Shown here: positions 1 to 8,576 of the stretch, piece by piece
How the letters are laid out: every line of letters starts with the position of its first letter
How positions within the stretch are numbered: the stretch's first letter is position 1
Origin: Mycolicibacterium thermoresistibile
Lineage (GTDB): Bacteria; Actinomycetota; Actinomycetes; Mycobacteriales; Mycobacteriaceae
Direction of reading: 5' to 3'
Length of the DNA stretch: 64,000 bases
Assembly (NCBI RefSeq): GCF_900187065.1
Contig: NZ_LT906483.1
Span: 248,001 to 312,000 of the forward strand
Made by a program: the position numbers and the translations under genes
Notes under the pieces: model-generated
The model's database searches: none
Told to the model about the DNA's origin: nothing
What the model saw: only the letters and a program-made list of their open reading frames with translations

Positions 1-747
1 GCGCCGGACATGCGCATCGACCTCGTCGATGTCGGGATCCGGGCCGAACTCGGCCTCGATGTCGATCGGCGGCAGCACCTGCATGACGATCTTCGTCGGC
101 AACGGCACATTGACCGGGACGACGGCCGACAACCCCCACGGAAACCCGAACGAGATCGGCAGGATCTTCACCCGCATCAGCTTGTCCAGCCGCAGCAGCC
201 GCGCCAGCGACTCACCGCGGGACAGGAACAGCTGACTCTCCTGACCGCCGACCGCGACGGTCGGCACGATCGGCACCCCGGCGTTGAGCGCGGCCCGCAC
301 ATAACCGGTGCGCCCGTCGAAGTCGATCTTGTGCTGGGCGAACGTGGGCCGGTACACGTCGTAGTCCCCACCGGGGAAGACGATCACCACCCCGCCGGAC
401 CGCAGCGCCTCGTCGGCGTTGTCGTGGTTGGCGCGGATGAAGCCGGTGCGGATGAAGAAGTCGGCGGTGGGGCCGGTGAGCAGGATGTCGTGCGACAGCG
501 TGTACACCGGCCGGTCGTAGCCGAACCTCTCGTAGAACCCGGTGGCGAACACCGGGACGTCCATCGGGAACAGACCGCCCGAATGGTTCGACACCACCAG
601 CGCACCGCCGTGGGGAAAGGTGTCCAGGCCGCGGATCTCCGCGCGGTGGTAGCCCTTGATGAGCGGCCGCAGCAGACCCATCACGCGTTCGGTGAGGTCA
701 GGATCCCACTTGGCGATCTCGGACGGCTCGATGTCGGTCGGGCTCAA
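1..747 (-). CDS. Lysophospholipid acyltransferase (PlsC-like), 3' end outside window
   Basis: Membrane-associated glycerolipid or lysophospholipid acyltransferase family, expected to move an acyl chain from acyl-CoA to a lysolipid. The 249 visible codons stay open to the window edge. The family's His-x4-Asp-type block is NHSGGLFPMD, followed by VVIFPGGDYDVYRPTF, which resembles the phosphate-binding block, and by VPIVPTVAVGGQE. The TTG at 747 is the most upstream possible start: an in-frame TAG lies four codons before it, and AGGGGGA sits just ahead as a ribosome site. The gene is divergent from echA1. Substrate and pathway cannot be read from the sequence. Confidence 0.8.
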   Translation of the reverse strand, partial: MSPTDIEPSEIAKWDPDLTERVMGLLRPLIKGYHRAEIRGLDTFPHGGALVVSNHSGGLFPMDVPVFATGFYERFGYDRPVYTLSHDILLTGPTADFFIRTGFIRANHDNADEALRSGGVVIVFPGGDYDVYRPTFAQHKIDFDGRTGYVRAALNAGVPIVPTVAVGGQESQLFLSRGESLARLLRLDKLMRVKILPISFGFPWGLSAVVPVNVPLPTKIVMQVLPPIDIEAEFGPDPDIDEVDAHVRR

Positions 748-840
748 CGCGTCCCCCTAGGACCTGCCACGCCGCGCTCTGCAACGTGTTCCAGTCTGCG
801 ATGTTACCCAGCGACGCCCCCGGACCGGCCGACTGGTGGT

Positions 841-846
841 TAGCAT
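841..846 (+). promoter_or_regulatory. -10 element for leaderless echA1 transcript
   Basis: TAGCAT fits the mycobacterial TANNNT -10 pattern and ends 7 nt before the GTG at 854. That spacing suggests transcription begins at the start codon. No Shine-Dalgarno sequence is visible before this GTG. Inference from spacing only. Confidence 0.45.
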
Positions 847-853
847 CACCGTC

Positions 854-1633
854 GTGACTGAACAAGGCAGCAGCGACAACCCGGTCCTCGTCGAACAACG
901 GGGCCGCATCCTGATCATCACCATCAACCGGCCGGAGGCCAAGAACGCGGTGAACCTCGCGGTCGCGCAGGGTCTGGCCGCCGCGATGGACCGTCTCGAC
1001 GACGACAAGGGGCTGTCGGTCGGCATCGTGACCGGCGCCGGTGGCTCGTTCTCCGCCGGGATGGACCTCAAGGCGTTCGCCCGCGGCGAGTTCCCGGTGG
1101 TCGAGGGCCGCGGACTGGGCTACACCGAGAAGCCCCCGGCCAAGCCGCTGATCGCCGCGGTGGAGGGCTACGCGCTGGCCGGCGGCACCGAACTGGCGCT
1201 GGCCGCCGACATGATCGTGGCGTCGCGGGAGTCGGCGTTCGGCATCCCGGAGGTCAAGCGCGGCCTGGTCGCCGGTGGCGGCGGGCTGCTGCGGCTGCCG
1301 GAACGCATCCCGTACTCGATCGCCATGGAGCTGGCGCTCACCGGCGACATCCTGCCCGCCGAACGGGCCCACGACCTGGGCCTGGTCAATGCGCTGACCG
1401 AGCCGGGCGCTGCGCTGGACGGCGCGATCGAGCTGGCCGAGCGGATCGCCGCCAACGGACCGCTGGCGGTGGCGACCACCAAGCGGATCATCATCGAGTC
1501 CAAGAAGTGGACCCCGGACACCATGTTCGCCGAACAGGGCAAGTTGATGGCGCCGGTGTTCAGCTCCAACGACGCCAAGGAGGGCGCGATCGCATTCGCC
1601 GAGAAGCGCGCGCCGAACTGGACCGGGACCTGA
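854..1633 (+). CDS. echA1: Enoyl-CoA hydratase/isomerase family protein (crotonase), EchA1-like
   Basis: Crotonase of 259 residues, expected to hydrate 2-enoyl-CoA in fatty-acid or side-chain beta-oxidation in the cytosol. The first oxyanion-hole segment is GGSFSAGMDLKAFA and the second is AVEGYALAGGTELALAADM. Both glutamates used by true hydratases appear to be kept, one in GGTELA and one in FGIPEV, so hydratase activity is plausible. The sequence closely matches my recollection of M. tuberculosis EchA1 (Rv0222), including VKRGLVAGGGGLLRLPERIPY. A GTG at 836 is also in frame, but GTG 854 is preferred because of the -10 element at 841-846. Its left neighbour is divergent; to its right is a nat remnant. 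Confidence 0.9.
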   Translation: MTEQGSSDNPVLVEQRGRILIITINRPEAKNAVNLAVAQGLAAAMDRLDDDKGLSVGIVTGAGGSFSAGMDLKAFARGEFPVVEGRGLGYTEKPPAKPLIAAVEGYALAGGTELALAADMIVASRESAFGIPEVKRGLVAGGGGLLRLPERIPYSIAMELALTGDILPAERAHDLGLVNALTEPGAALDGAIELAERIAANGPLAVATTKRIIIESKKWTPDTMFAEQGKLMAPVFSSNDAKEGAIAFAEKRAPNWTGT

Positions 1634-1652
1634 CCGGGCGGACACCCGCGCG

Positions 1653-1973
1653 ATGACCTGGGGCCGGATCACCACCGCGCCGCTGCGGCTGCAGCCCGGC
1701 CTCACCCAGCCCAGCCGGCACGAACCGAACCGGCTGGGGCGACTCGCCGACGGCCATCGGCTGGAGACCCGCATCCGGGATACGTGGGAGCCGCTGCATC
1801 TGTTCACCGCCACGCCCCGGCATCGGATCGACACCGAGGTCGCCGGCTGGTCGCCAGCTGGTACGTGTCGACGTATCCCGGCTCGACGTTCATCAGCGGG
1901 CTGTCGCGCGATCGTCACCGATGACGCCCGGATCAACCTGCGCGGGCGGCAACTGGCCGTGCACCGGGCGGGA
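1653..1973 (+). pseudogene. Arylamine N-acetyltransferase remnant (C-terminal part, frameshifted)
   Basis: The reading frame begins 19 nt after echA1 and matches the C-terminal half of mycobacterial arylamine N-acetyltransferase: APLRLQPGLTQPSRHEP, then RDTWEPLHLFT, later VTDDARINLRGRQLAVHRAG. The N-terminal half with the catalytic Cys-His-Asp triad is absent. The middle is out of frame. An 11-bp near-duplication (1840-1850 and 1851-1861, one mismatch) shifts the frame, and the other frame then reads VASWYVSTYPGSTFISGLS, as expected for the family. The original frame returns near 1895. The truncation plus two frame changes make this a pseudogene rather than an active enzyme. Confidence 0.85.
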
Positions 1974-1981
1974 TTTTGCAG

Positions 1982-2016
1982 CCAGGGCTGTGGCTGCGGC
2001 CCGATCACAGCCCTGG
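1982..2016. repeat. Inverted repeat after nat remnant
   Basis: Perfect 11-bp arms, CCAGGGCTGTG at 1982-1992 and CACAGCCCTGG at 2006-2016, with a 13-nt loop. The 3' side lacks a T-run. It could be a factor-independent stop signal for echA1 or a recombination scar. Short GCCGTGGGCC repeats follow at about 2036-2083. Confidence 0.5.
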
Positions 2017-2157
2017 ACGCAATCTTTGGCGTTGCGCCGTGGGCCGTGGAGCCGTGGGCCGTGATCCCTGGGCCGTGGGCCGGCCGCCAGCCGGCAGGGG
2101 AGGTCCCGCAGGAAAAGTCATGGCCGGCCTCCGGCGGCACCGCCATACTCGGTTCTC

Positions 2158-3081
2158 GTGAGCGAGCAAGCCCTCACCGGACGGGACCGGTTGCGTGAAC
2201 TGCTCGACGCGGTCGTCGACGCCGCCAACACCGATGTCGAGTCGATGGCGCGCAGCAGCCATTTCTCGGAGTTCCACTTCTCCCGCGAGGTCCGCCGACT
2301 GGCCGGCGAACCACCCGCGGCGATGCGCCGACGGGTGATGCTGGAACGGGCGGCGTGGCGGTTGCAGCGCGGCGAGTCGGTGTCGGCGGTGGCCGCCGCG
2401 GAGGGATGGTCGTCGGCCGAGGTGTTCTCCCGGGCGTTCCGGCGGGCCTTCGGGGTGCCGCCGTCGCGGGTCGCCGAGGTGCATTACCTGTTACCCGCCC
2501 CGAACGGGGTGCATTTCCACCCACCGCATGCGTTGTGGGTGGACGGCCCCGGCAGCCGAGGAGCCCCGGCCGGCTCGGTGCCCGAGATCTCGGCCGTGCT
2601 GGTGGACCACGACGTCGCCGACACCGACTACCTGCTCGAATGCGCCTGCACGCTAACGGATCGGCAATGGGCGGAGGAGATCTCCCCCGGGCAGCAGGTG
2701 CTCGCGTGGGACGGCCCGGAGCCCAGCGTGGGAGCGGTGCTGGGCGCGATCGTGTGGACCAAACAGGTGTGGCTGGCCACCATTGAGGGAGCGGATTTTC
2801 CTACCCGCCAACACCTTCCGCCTTCAGCGCTGCGTGACCACCACCGCGACGTCGGTGCCCGCTGGATCGAGATGGTGCAGAGCTGCTCGGCGGCAGGGAA
2901 GTTGGGCGACACGGTGATCGACGCGTTGTGCGATCCACCGGAATCGTTTCCGTTGTACGGCATCATCGCCCACGTACTGACCTTCTCCGCGCTGCGCCGC
3001 GGCCTGGCCCGCGCCATGCTGGCCCACCACGGTGTGCGCACCCATCACGGCGACCCCCTGGCCTGGATGAGGAGCAATTGA
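2158..3081 (+). CDS. AraC-type HTH regulator fused to a DinB-like domain
   Basis: A 307-residue protein starting at GTG 2158. Residues of about 10-105 form an AraC-type double helix-turn-helix (SMARSSHFSEFHFSREVRRL and AAAEGWSSAEVFSRAFRRAF). This is N-terminal, the reverse of classical AraC proteins. The rest, about 140-300, resembles a DinB/mycothiol-transferase-like helical bundle, which may sense a small ligand. The stop codon lies 2 nt before the downstream dihydrofolate-reductase-like gene, so the two are probably co-transcribed. The ligand and target genes are unknown; autoregulation of this pair is an inference. Confidence 0.75.
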   Translation: MSEQALTGRDRLRELLDAVVDAANTDVESMARSSHFSEFHFSREVRRLAGEPPAAMRRRVMLERAAWRLQRGESVSAVAAAEGWSSAEVFSRAFRRAFGVPPSRVAEVHYLLPAPNGVHFHPPHALWVDGPGSRGAPAGSVPEISAVLVDHDVADTDYLLECACTLTDRQWAEEISPGQQVLAWDGPEPSVGAVLGAIVWTKQVWLATIEGADFPTRQHLPPSALRDHHRDVGARWIEMVQSCSAAGKLGDTVIDALCDPPESFPLYGIIAHVLTFSALRRGLARAMLAHHGVRTHHGDPLAWMRSN

Positions 3082-3083
3082 TC

Positions 3084-3614
3084 ATGGCCACTGTGTATTT
3101 CACCGCGGCGAGCCTGGACGGCTTCATCGTCGACGACCATGACAGCCTGGACTGGCTGGTCACCCGTGACATCGACCCGGACGGACCGTTCGGATACCGG
3201 GCCTTCGCGGACTCGGTCGGCGCGGTGGTGATGGGGGCCGCCACCTACGAATGGGTGCTGCGTAACCAGCCCGGCGAGTGGATGCATGAGCAACCGTCCT
3301 GGGTGCTGACCCACCGCCCGCAGATCATCGCCGAAGCGCACCCGGTGCGGACCTTCAGCGGTGACGTCGCCGAACTGCACCCCGAACTGGTGCGGGCCGC
3401 CGGGGACAAGGATGTGTGGGTGGTCGGCGGCGGGGAGGTGGCCGCCCAGTTCGTGGCCGCCGGCCTGGTCGACGACGTCATCATCGGATACGCCCCCTGC
3501 ACCCTGGGCGCCGGCGCGCCGGTGCTGCCGCAGCGTTCGGAATGGACGTTGGTCGACAGCGGGGTGAACGGGGAGTTCCTGTGTGCCCGGTGGTCGAGGT
3601 CGGCCGGCTCGTAG
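3084..3614 (+). CDS. Dihydrofolate reductase family protein (RibD C-terminal-like)
   Basis: A 176-residue single-domain protein of the RibD_C/dihydrofolate-reductase fold, probably an NADPH-dependent reductase of unknown substrate. Seen: TAASLDGFI near the start, VVMGAATYEWVL, a central DVWVVGGGEVAAQFVAAGLVDDV (the usual glycine-rich cofactor loop), and a C-terminal strand. The ATG lies 2 nt after the AraC/DinB stop, with GAGGAG about 10 nt upstream inside the preceding gene, so translation is likely coupled. This regulator-reductase pairing is common in actinobacteria, but its physiological role is not established here. Confidence 0.8.
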   Translation: MATVYFTAASLDGFIVDDHDSLDWLVTRDIDPDGPFGYRAFADSVGAVVMGAATYEWVLRNQPGEWMHEQPSWVLTHRPQIIAEAHPVRTFSGDVAELHPELVRAAGDKDVWVVGGGEVAAQFVAAGLVDDVIIGYAPCTLGAGAPVLPQRSEWTLVDSGVNGEFLCARWSRSAGS

Positions 3615-3714
3615 CGTCGGACCTTCACGGCAACGGTGCGGTGTGTGGGAGAGTACGCACCGGAAGCGCCGTCGAGAACTACGCTCGGTATAGCCGGATC
3701 GAAGGATGCGAGCG

Positions 3715-5550
3715 ATGGGCCACTACAAGAGCAATGTGCGTGACCTCGAATTCAACCTGTTCGAGGTGCTGAGTCTGGAGAAGGCGTTGGCCACCGGCAA
3801 GTTCGGTGACCTCGACGGCGACTCCGTGCGGCAGATGCTGTCCGAGGCGGCGCGCCTGGCCGAAGGCCCGGTGGCCGAGTCGTTCGCCGAAGCCGACCGC
3901 CATCCGCCCACGTTCGATCCGGAGGCCCACACCGTGCAGCTGCCGGAGCCGTTCAAGGAGTCGCTGCGGGCCTGGCAGCAGGGCGAGTGGTTCCGGGTGG
4001 GGCTGCGCGAGGACGTGGGCGGTGTGCCCGCCCCCGCGGTGGTCTCCTGGGCGATCAACGAGTTCGTGCTGGGCGCCAACCCCGCCGTGTTCATGTACAT
4101 GGCCGGCCCGATCATGGCCAACATCGTCTACGGCATCGGCAACGAGCAGCAGCGGCACTGGGCCCAGTTGGCCGTGGAGCGCGGCTGGGGCGCCACCATG
4201 GTGCTCACCGAGCCTGACGCGGGTTCGGATGTCGGCGCCGGCCGCACCAAGGCGGTCCAGCAGCCCGACGGCACCTGGCACATCGACGGGGTCAAACGGT
4301 TCATCACCAACGGCGACACCGACGACCTGTTCGAGAACATCCAGCACCTGGTGCTGGCCCGCCCGGAGGGCGCCGGGCCCGGCACCAAGGGGCTGTCGCT
4401 GTTCTACGTGCCGAAGTACCACTTCGACCCGGACACCGGTGAGATCGGCGAACGCAACGGGGTGTTCGTCACCGGCCTGGAACACAAGATGGGGCTCAAG
4501 GCGTCGGCCACCTGCGAGCTCACCTTCGGCCAGCACGGGGTGCCGGCGGTGGGGTGGCTGGTCGGTGACGTGCACGACGGCATCCGGCAGATGTTCAAGG
4601 TCATCGAGTATGCGCGAATGTTCGTGGGCACCAAGGCGATCGCCACACTGTCCACCGGCTACCTGAACGCGTTGGAGTACGCCAAGACCCGGGTGCAGGG
4701 CGCGGACATGACCCAGATGACCGACAAGACCGCGCCGCGGGTCACGATCATCCACCATCCGGACGTGCGTCGTGCGCTGATGGTGCAGAAGACCTACGCG
4801 GAGGGGCTGCGGGCGCTGTACCTGTACACCGCGGCGTACCAGGATCCGACCGTGGCGTCGATCGTCTCCGGCGCCGACGCCGATCTGGCCGAACGGGTCA
4901 ACGACCTGCTGCTGCCGATCGTCAAGGGGGTCGGCTCCGAACGCGCCTACGAGTGCCTGACCGAGTCCCTGCAGACCCTGGGCGGTTCGGGTTATCTGCA
5001 GGATTACCCGATCGAGCAGTACATCCGCGACGCCAAGATCGACTCGCTGTACGAGGGCACCACCGCCATCCAGGCGCAGGACTTCTTCTTCCGCAAGATC
5101 GCCCGGGACCAGGGGGTGGCGCTGACCCATGTGGTCGGCCAGATCCAGGCCTTCATCGACAGCGACACCGCGCGGCCGGAACTGGCCGATGAGCGCGCCC
5201 TGCTGGCCGCCGCGCTGTCCGACGCGCAGGCCATGGTCGCCGCGCTGACCGGATATCTGATGAAGTCGCAGGAGACGCCCGAGGAGCTGTACCGCATCGG
5301 GCTGGAATCGGTGCGGTTCCTGCTCGCCGCCGGCGATCTGCTGATCGGCTGGCTGCTGCTGTGGCACGCCGAGATCGCGCTCGCCGCGCTCGACGGTGAC
5401 GTCGCCGACGCCGAGCGGCACTTCTATGTCGGCAAGGTGGCGGCGGCGAGGTTCTTCGCCCGCAACGTGCTGCCGCGGCTGTCGGCCGAGCGGACCATGG
5501 TCGAATCGGTCGACCGGTCGATCATGGAACTCCCCGAGGCGGCGTTCTGA
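3715..5550 (+). CDS. Acyl-CoA dehydrogenase, second FadE5-type copy
   Basis: FAD-dependent acyl-CoA dehydrogenase of 611 residues, the same length as fadE5 at 43823-45658 and collinear with it: both begin HYKSNVRD and end ELxEAAF. Conserved blocks are [20 protein letters not shown] (FAD and substrate contact), IDGVKRFIT, and [20 protein letters not shown], which carries the region of the catalytic base, followed by [22 protein letters not shown] 3715 is preferred over 3706 because it matches the FadE5 start and has GAAGG 9 nt upstream. It stands alone, with a hairpin after it. Likely role is beta-oxidation of acyl-CoAs in the cytosol. The division of labour with fadE5 is unknown. Confidence 0.9.
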   Translation: MGHYKSNVRDLEFNLFEVLSLEKALATGKFGDLDGDSVRQMLSEAARLAEGPVAESFAEADRHPPTFDPEAHTVQLPEPFKESLRAWQQGEWFRVGLREDVGGVPAPAVVSWAINEFVLGANPAVFMYMAGPIMANIVYGIGNEQQRHWAQLAVERGWGATMVLTEPDAGSDVGAGRTKAVQQPDGTWHIDGVKRFITNGDTDDLFENIQHLVLARPEGAGPGTKGLSLFYVPKYHFDPDTGEIGERNGVFVTGLEHKMGLKASATCELTFGQHGVPAVGWLVGDVHDGIRQMFKVIEYARMFVGTKAIATLSTGYLNALEYAKTRVQGADMTQMTDKTAPRVTIIHHPDVRRALMVQKTYAEGLRALYLYTAAYQDPTVASIVSGADADLAERVNDLLLPIVKGVGSERAYECLTESLQTLGGSGYLQDYPIEQYIRDAKIDSLYEGTTAIQAQDFFFRKIARDQGVALTHVVGQIQAFIDSDTARPELADERALLAAALSDAQAMVAALTGYLMKSQETPEELYRIGLESVRFLLAAGDLLIGWLLLWHAEIALAALDGDVADAERHFYVGKVAAARFFARNVLPRLSAERTMVESVDRSIMELPEAAF

Positions 5551-5555
5551 CGCGT

Positions 5556-5575
5556 GCCGGGCGTGTCCGCCCGGC
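5556..5575 (+). terminator. GC-rich hairpin after the fadE5-like gene
   Basis: Arms GCCGGGCG (5556-5563) and CGCCCGGC (5568-5575) with a TGTC loop, starting 5 nt after the stop codon. No T-run follows, which is usual for mycobacterial hairpin terminators. Confidence 0.55.
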
Positions 5576-5576
5576 C

Positions 5577-5607
5577 GGATGAGAGCGTTCTCATCCACCT
5601 CTCATCC
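5577..5607 (+). promoter_or_regulatory. CTCATC direct/inverted repeats, probable response-regulator site
   Basis: TCTCATCC occurs at 5589-5596 and again at 5600-5607, an 11-bp period typical of OmpR-family regulator sites. Its inverted copy GGATGAGA lies at 5577-5584. The site is 33-63 bp upstream of the exported acidic protein gene at 5640. A similar arrangement precedes the second exported-protein gene (8577-8616). Binding by the regulator encoded at 7539-8204 is inferred. Confidence 0.55.
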
Positions 5608-5639
5608 GGGCACCACCGCGGCCGTCCACCCTGGGACAC

Positions 5640-6029
5640 ATGCGTGCCTCAGCGGTGGCGGCGTTGGCCGCGGGTGGAGTGGCCGTCGGCGTGGTGACGG
5701 CCACCGTGATGTCGGCCGGTTCGACGCCGGACCGGGACCCGCTGACCCCGATCGTCGTCGAGACACCGGGTGCCCGCGAGGCCACCGGGTCGTCATCCGC
5801 AGACGACTCCGCCACGCCGTTGCCGCCGGCCGATCCGCTCCCCGCCCCTCCGCCGGCGTTGCGGCCCGACGAACGTGCCGGGTTCACGATCAGCGAGCCC
5901 CGCCCCGACCAGACCGGCGGCTGGCAGGGTGAATGGGCGGATGACGCCGCCGACGACACCTGGGACGACACGTGGGACGACACCTGGGACGAGGGAGACT
6001 GGGACGAGGGAGACTGGGACGACGACTGA
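5640..6029 (+). CDS. Small exported or membrane-anchored protein with acidic WDD-repeat tail
   Basis: A 129-residue protein that I cannot assign to a family. An N-terminal hydrophobic segment (residues 3-27, rich in Ala, Val and Gly) looks like a signal peptide or anchor. A Pro-rich linker follows (about 60-75). The last 30 or so residues are an acidic Trp repeat, ADDTWDDTWDDTWDEGDWDE and onwards. The gene lies 46 nt upstream of the sensor kinase on the same strand and has CTCATC repeats in its promoter. The second small protein at 8272-8520 has the same kind of tail. A role as ligand, cation buffer or accessory of the two-component system is possible but unproven. Confidence 0.75.
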   Translation: MRASAVAALAAGGVAVGVVTATVMSAGSTPDRDPLTPIVVETPGAREATGSSSADDSATPLPPADPLPAPPPALRPDERAGFTISEPRPDQTGGWQGEWADDAADDTWDDTWDDTWDEGDWDEGDWDDD

Positions 6030-6075
6030 GCCCCGGCTTGAGCCCGCACCGGGCGGCGGGTATCCAGGACGCGAC

Positions 6076-7554
6076 ATGACCTCCGAGCCCCCGTCTCCCA
6101 GCGGCCGCCCGCGCTGGCGGCGGCTGCTGCCGTCGGCGGCCCGCACCCGCATCATCGGCTGGGTGTTGCTGCTGGTCATGGTCGCGCTGGGGGTGGTCAC
6201 CCTCACCACCTGGCGGTTGATGGTCAGCTCGATCGACGCCCGGATGGATGAGGCGCTGCACATCGAGGTCGACGAGTTCGAGGAGCTCACCGCCTCCGGC
6301 CTCAACCCGCGCACCGGCGCGCCCTTCACCGGCGTCGCCGAGGTGATCCGGGAGGCCATTGCCTACAACCTGGCCCGCCCGAACGAGAAGTTCCTCGGCT
6401 ATGTGGACGGCGAATATCACACCCAGAGCCGCCAGGAGCCCGGGTTTCCCGAGGTCCTGGCCGGCGACGACGCGTTCACCGAACGGGTCGCCACGGTCAC
6501 CGAACCGGTCGAGGGCAGCTACGACCACCCCGAGGTCGGTGAGGTCCGCTACCTGGCCATCCCGGTGACCATGGCCGGCGACCCGGCGCAGGGTGTGATC
6601 GTCGCCGCCTACCTCGGGGACGCCGAACGCGCCGCCGCCGACGACGCCGCCCGGTTGATGCTGCTGGTCGGGGCCGCCACGCTGTTCGGCGCGATCGGCG
6701 CGGCCTGGCTGGTGGCGGGCCGCATCCTGCGACCGCTGCGCGACGTCGCCGACACCGCCCGCACCATCACCGACACCGACCTGTCGCGGCGCATCCCGTC
6801 GCGCGGCGAGGGCGACGAGATGGATTCGCTGGTCCGCACCATCAACGGCATGCTGGACCGGATCGAGGCCGGGGTGTCCGCGCAGCGCCGGTTCATCGAC
6901 GACGCCGGCCACGAACTGCGCACCCCGATCACCATCGTGCGCGGCCACCTCGAGGTGCTCGACCCCGACGATCCCGACGATGTGCGCTCCACGGTCGCGC
7001 TGGTCGACGACGAGCTGGTGCGGATGAACCGGATGGTCACCGATCTGCTGCTGCTGGCTCGCTCCGAGCAGCCGACGTTCCTCACCCCCGAGCCCACCGA
7101 CATCGGGGCGCTCACCCGGGCCATCTTCGACAAGGTGGTGCAACTCGGTGACCGCGACTATCAGCTGCAGTCGGTCGCCGAGGTGACCGCGGTGCTCGAC
7201 GCCCAACGCATCACCCAGGCGCTGATCGCGTTGGCCGACAACGCCTGCCGCTACACCCGCGACGGCGACTGGATCGCCGTGGGCTCCGGCCTGTACGACG
7301 GCTGGTTGCGGTTCTGGGTGTCGGATTCCGGACCGGGGGTGAGCGACGCCGACCGGGACCGCATCTTCGAACGGTTCGCCCGCGGCAGCGCCGGCGGTCA
7401 GCGGTCCGACGGCGCCGGCCTGGGCCTGTCGATCGTCCGCGCCATCGCCGGGGCGCACGGCGGCCACGTCGACCTGGACACCGTCGTCGGCCGCGGATCC
7501 ACCTTCACCATCACCATCCCGGCCGTACTGGAGGCGCCATGGCCCGCATCCTGA
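6076..7554 (+). CDS. Two-component sensor histidine kinase
   Basis: Membrane sensor kinase of 492 residues. The first transmembrane helix is at about residues 25-47. An extracytoplasmic domain of about 145 residues follows, with acidic stretches, and a second helix lies at about 193-216. A HAMP domain (RILRPLRDVADTARTITDTD) precedes the H-box FIDDAGHELRTPITIVRGHL; its phospho-acceptor is His279, counted from ATG 6076. The ATPase part has the N-box (ALADNACRY), G1 (DSGPGV), F-box (IFERFARG) and G2 (GAGLGLSIV). AGGA lies upstream of the ATG. The end overlaps the response regulator by 16 nt, so the pair is translationally coupled. The signal is unknown; neighbouring acidic exported proteins suggest an envelope or cation cue. 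Confidence 0.92.
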   Translation: MTSEPPSPSGRPRWRRLLPSAARTRIIGWVLLLVMVALGVVTLTTWRLMVSSIDARMDEALHIEVDEFEELTASGLNPRTGAPFTGVAEVIREAIAYNLARPNEKFLGYVDGEYHTQSRQEPGFPEVLAGDDAFTERVATVTEPVEGSYDHPEVGEVRYLAIPVTMAGDPAQGVIVAAYLGDAERAAADDAARLMLLVGAATLFGAIGAAWLVAGRILRPLRDVADTARTITDTDLSRRIPSRGEGDEMDSLVRTINGMLDRIEAGVSAQRRFIDDAGHELRTPITIVRGHLEVLDPDDPDDVRSTVALVDDELVRMNRMVTDLLLLARSEQPTFLTPEPTDIGALTRAIFDKVVQLGDRDYQLQSVAEVTAVLDAQRITQALIALADNACRYTRDGDWIAVGSGLYDGWLRFWVSDSGPGVSDADRDRIFERFARGSAGGQRSDGAGLGLSIVRAIAGAHGGHVDLDTVVGRGSTFTITIPAVLEAPWPAS

Positions 7555-8204
7555 TCGTCGAAGACGAGCCACGCATCTCGTCGTTCATCGAGAAAGGGTT
7601 GTCCGCCAACGGTTTCACCGCCACCACCGTGACCGACGGGCCGACCGGATACGACTACGCGATGACCGGCGGTTTCGACCTGATGGTGCTCGACATCGGC
7701 CTGCCCTCAATGGACGGTTTCACCGTGCTGCGCAAACTGCGTGAGGACGGCAACCAGATTCCGGTGATCGTGCTCACCGCCCGCGACAGTGTGGAGGACA
7801 CCGTCGCCGGGCTGGAGGGCGGCGCCGACGACTACATGCCCAAACCGTTCCGGTTCGAGGAACTGCTGGCCCGCATCCGGTTGCGGTTGACCACCGAACG
7901 CTCCGCCGAACTGACCGTATTGACCTGCGGCGGAATGCAATTGGACCTACGCACCCGGCGCGCGAAGGTGGGGGACAAGACCGTGGACCTGTCCGCGCGG
8001 GAGTTCGCGCTGGCGGAGACGTTCATGCGCCACCCCGGCCAGGTGCTGTCGCGCGAACAGCTGCTCAGCCGGGTGTGGGGTTATGACTTCGACCCTGGCT
8101 CCAATGTGGTCGACGTCTACGTGCGGTATCTGCGGCGCAAGCTGGGGGCGGAGCGGTTCGTGACCGTCCGCGGCATGGGGTACCGGCTCGAAGAGCTGCC
8201 CTGA
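7539..8204 (+). CDS. OmpR/PhoB-family response regulator
   Basis: A 221-residue regulator. The receiver domain (1-120) has acidic pocket residues E8, D9 and E10, phospho-acceptor D52 (LMVLDIGLP), T80 (VIVLTARD) and K102 (DDYMPKPF). The C-terminal winged helix (about 128-220) shows LSAREFALAETFMRHPGQVL and the recognition segment SNVVDVYVRYLRRKLG. The start codon is inside the kinase gene, with GGAGG before it. Family members usually bind tandem direct repeats, and the 11-bp-phased CTCATC repeats at 5577-5607 and 8577-8616 are the natural candidates. A hairpin terminator follows at 8231-8254. Confidence 0.93.
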   Translation: MARILIVEDEPRISSFIEKGLSANGFTATTVTDGPTGYDYAMTGGFDLMVLDIGLPSMDGFTVLRKLREDGNQIPVIVLTARDSVEDTVAGLEGGADDYMPKPFRFEELLARIRLRLTTERSAELTVLTCGGMQLDLRTRRAKVGDKTVDLSAREFALAETFMRHPGQVLSREQLLSRVWGYDFDPGSNVVDVYVRYLRRKLGAERFVTVRGMGYRLEELP

Positions 8205-8230
8205 GAGCCCAGCCCCGGACCCAACGAAAC

Positions 8231-8254
8231 GCCCGCCACCGGAAGGTGGCGGGC
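8231..8254. terminator. Bidirectional hairpin terminator
   Basis: Perfect 10-bp arms GCCCGCCACC (8231-8240) and GGTGGCGGGC (8245-8254) with a GGAA loop. It lies between the convergent response-regulator and exported-protein genes and probably serves both. Confidence 0.8.
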
Positions 8255-8271
8255 GTCGGACCGTCCCGGGG

Positions 8272-8520
8272 CTACGGGGTGTCGTCCCAGCTGTCATCCC
8301 AGGAATCGTCCCACCAGGTGTCGTCCATCGCGACGTAGGACGAATCCGGGCTGTCGGCGTCGAACGCGGTGGCCCAGTCGACCTCGGGAGCCTCCACCGC
8401 GGGGCCGACCGCCGCCGGGGCGGCCTCGGTGGCGCCGTGCGCGGCGCCGGCGCCCAGCACGCCGAGGCCGGTCAGCGCCGCCCCGACCGTGACGACCTTC
8501 CACGTTGCGGGTCGCGTCAT
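8272..8520 (-). CDS. Small secreted protein with WDDSWDD tail
   Basis: An 82-residue protein of no family I recognise. It has a clear signal peptide: a basic start MTRPATWK, a hydrophobic core VVTVGAALTGLGVLGAG, then AAHG-A as a likely cleavage site near residue 29. The mature part is short and acidic and ends AMDDTWWDDSWDDSWDDTP, closely resembling the tail of the protein at 5640-6029. ATG 8520 is supported by GAAGGAG about 8 nt upstream. It converges on the two-component system, and CTCATC repeats lie 57-97 bp upstream. The shared tail, promoter motif and position suggest one regulated module. Confidence 0.75.
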   Translation of the reverse strand: MTRPATWKVVTVGAALTGLGVLGAGAAHGATEAAPAAVGPAVEAPEVDWATAFDADSPDSSYVAMDDTWWDDSWDDSWDDTP

Positions 8521-8576
8521 GTGTCTCTCCTTCACTCGTCCGTCTACCCCCCGACTTGTCCACCATCGCGCGCGCA

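Noticed and set aside
3679..5598. 639-codon antisense frame over the acyl-CoA dehydrogenase
   Set aside because: A shadow of the true gene. The same kind of frame lies over fadE5 (43784-45748), which shows that it follows from the coding sequence opposite.
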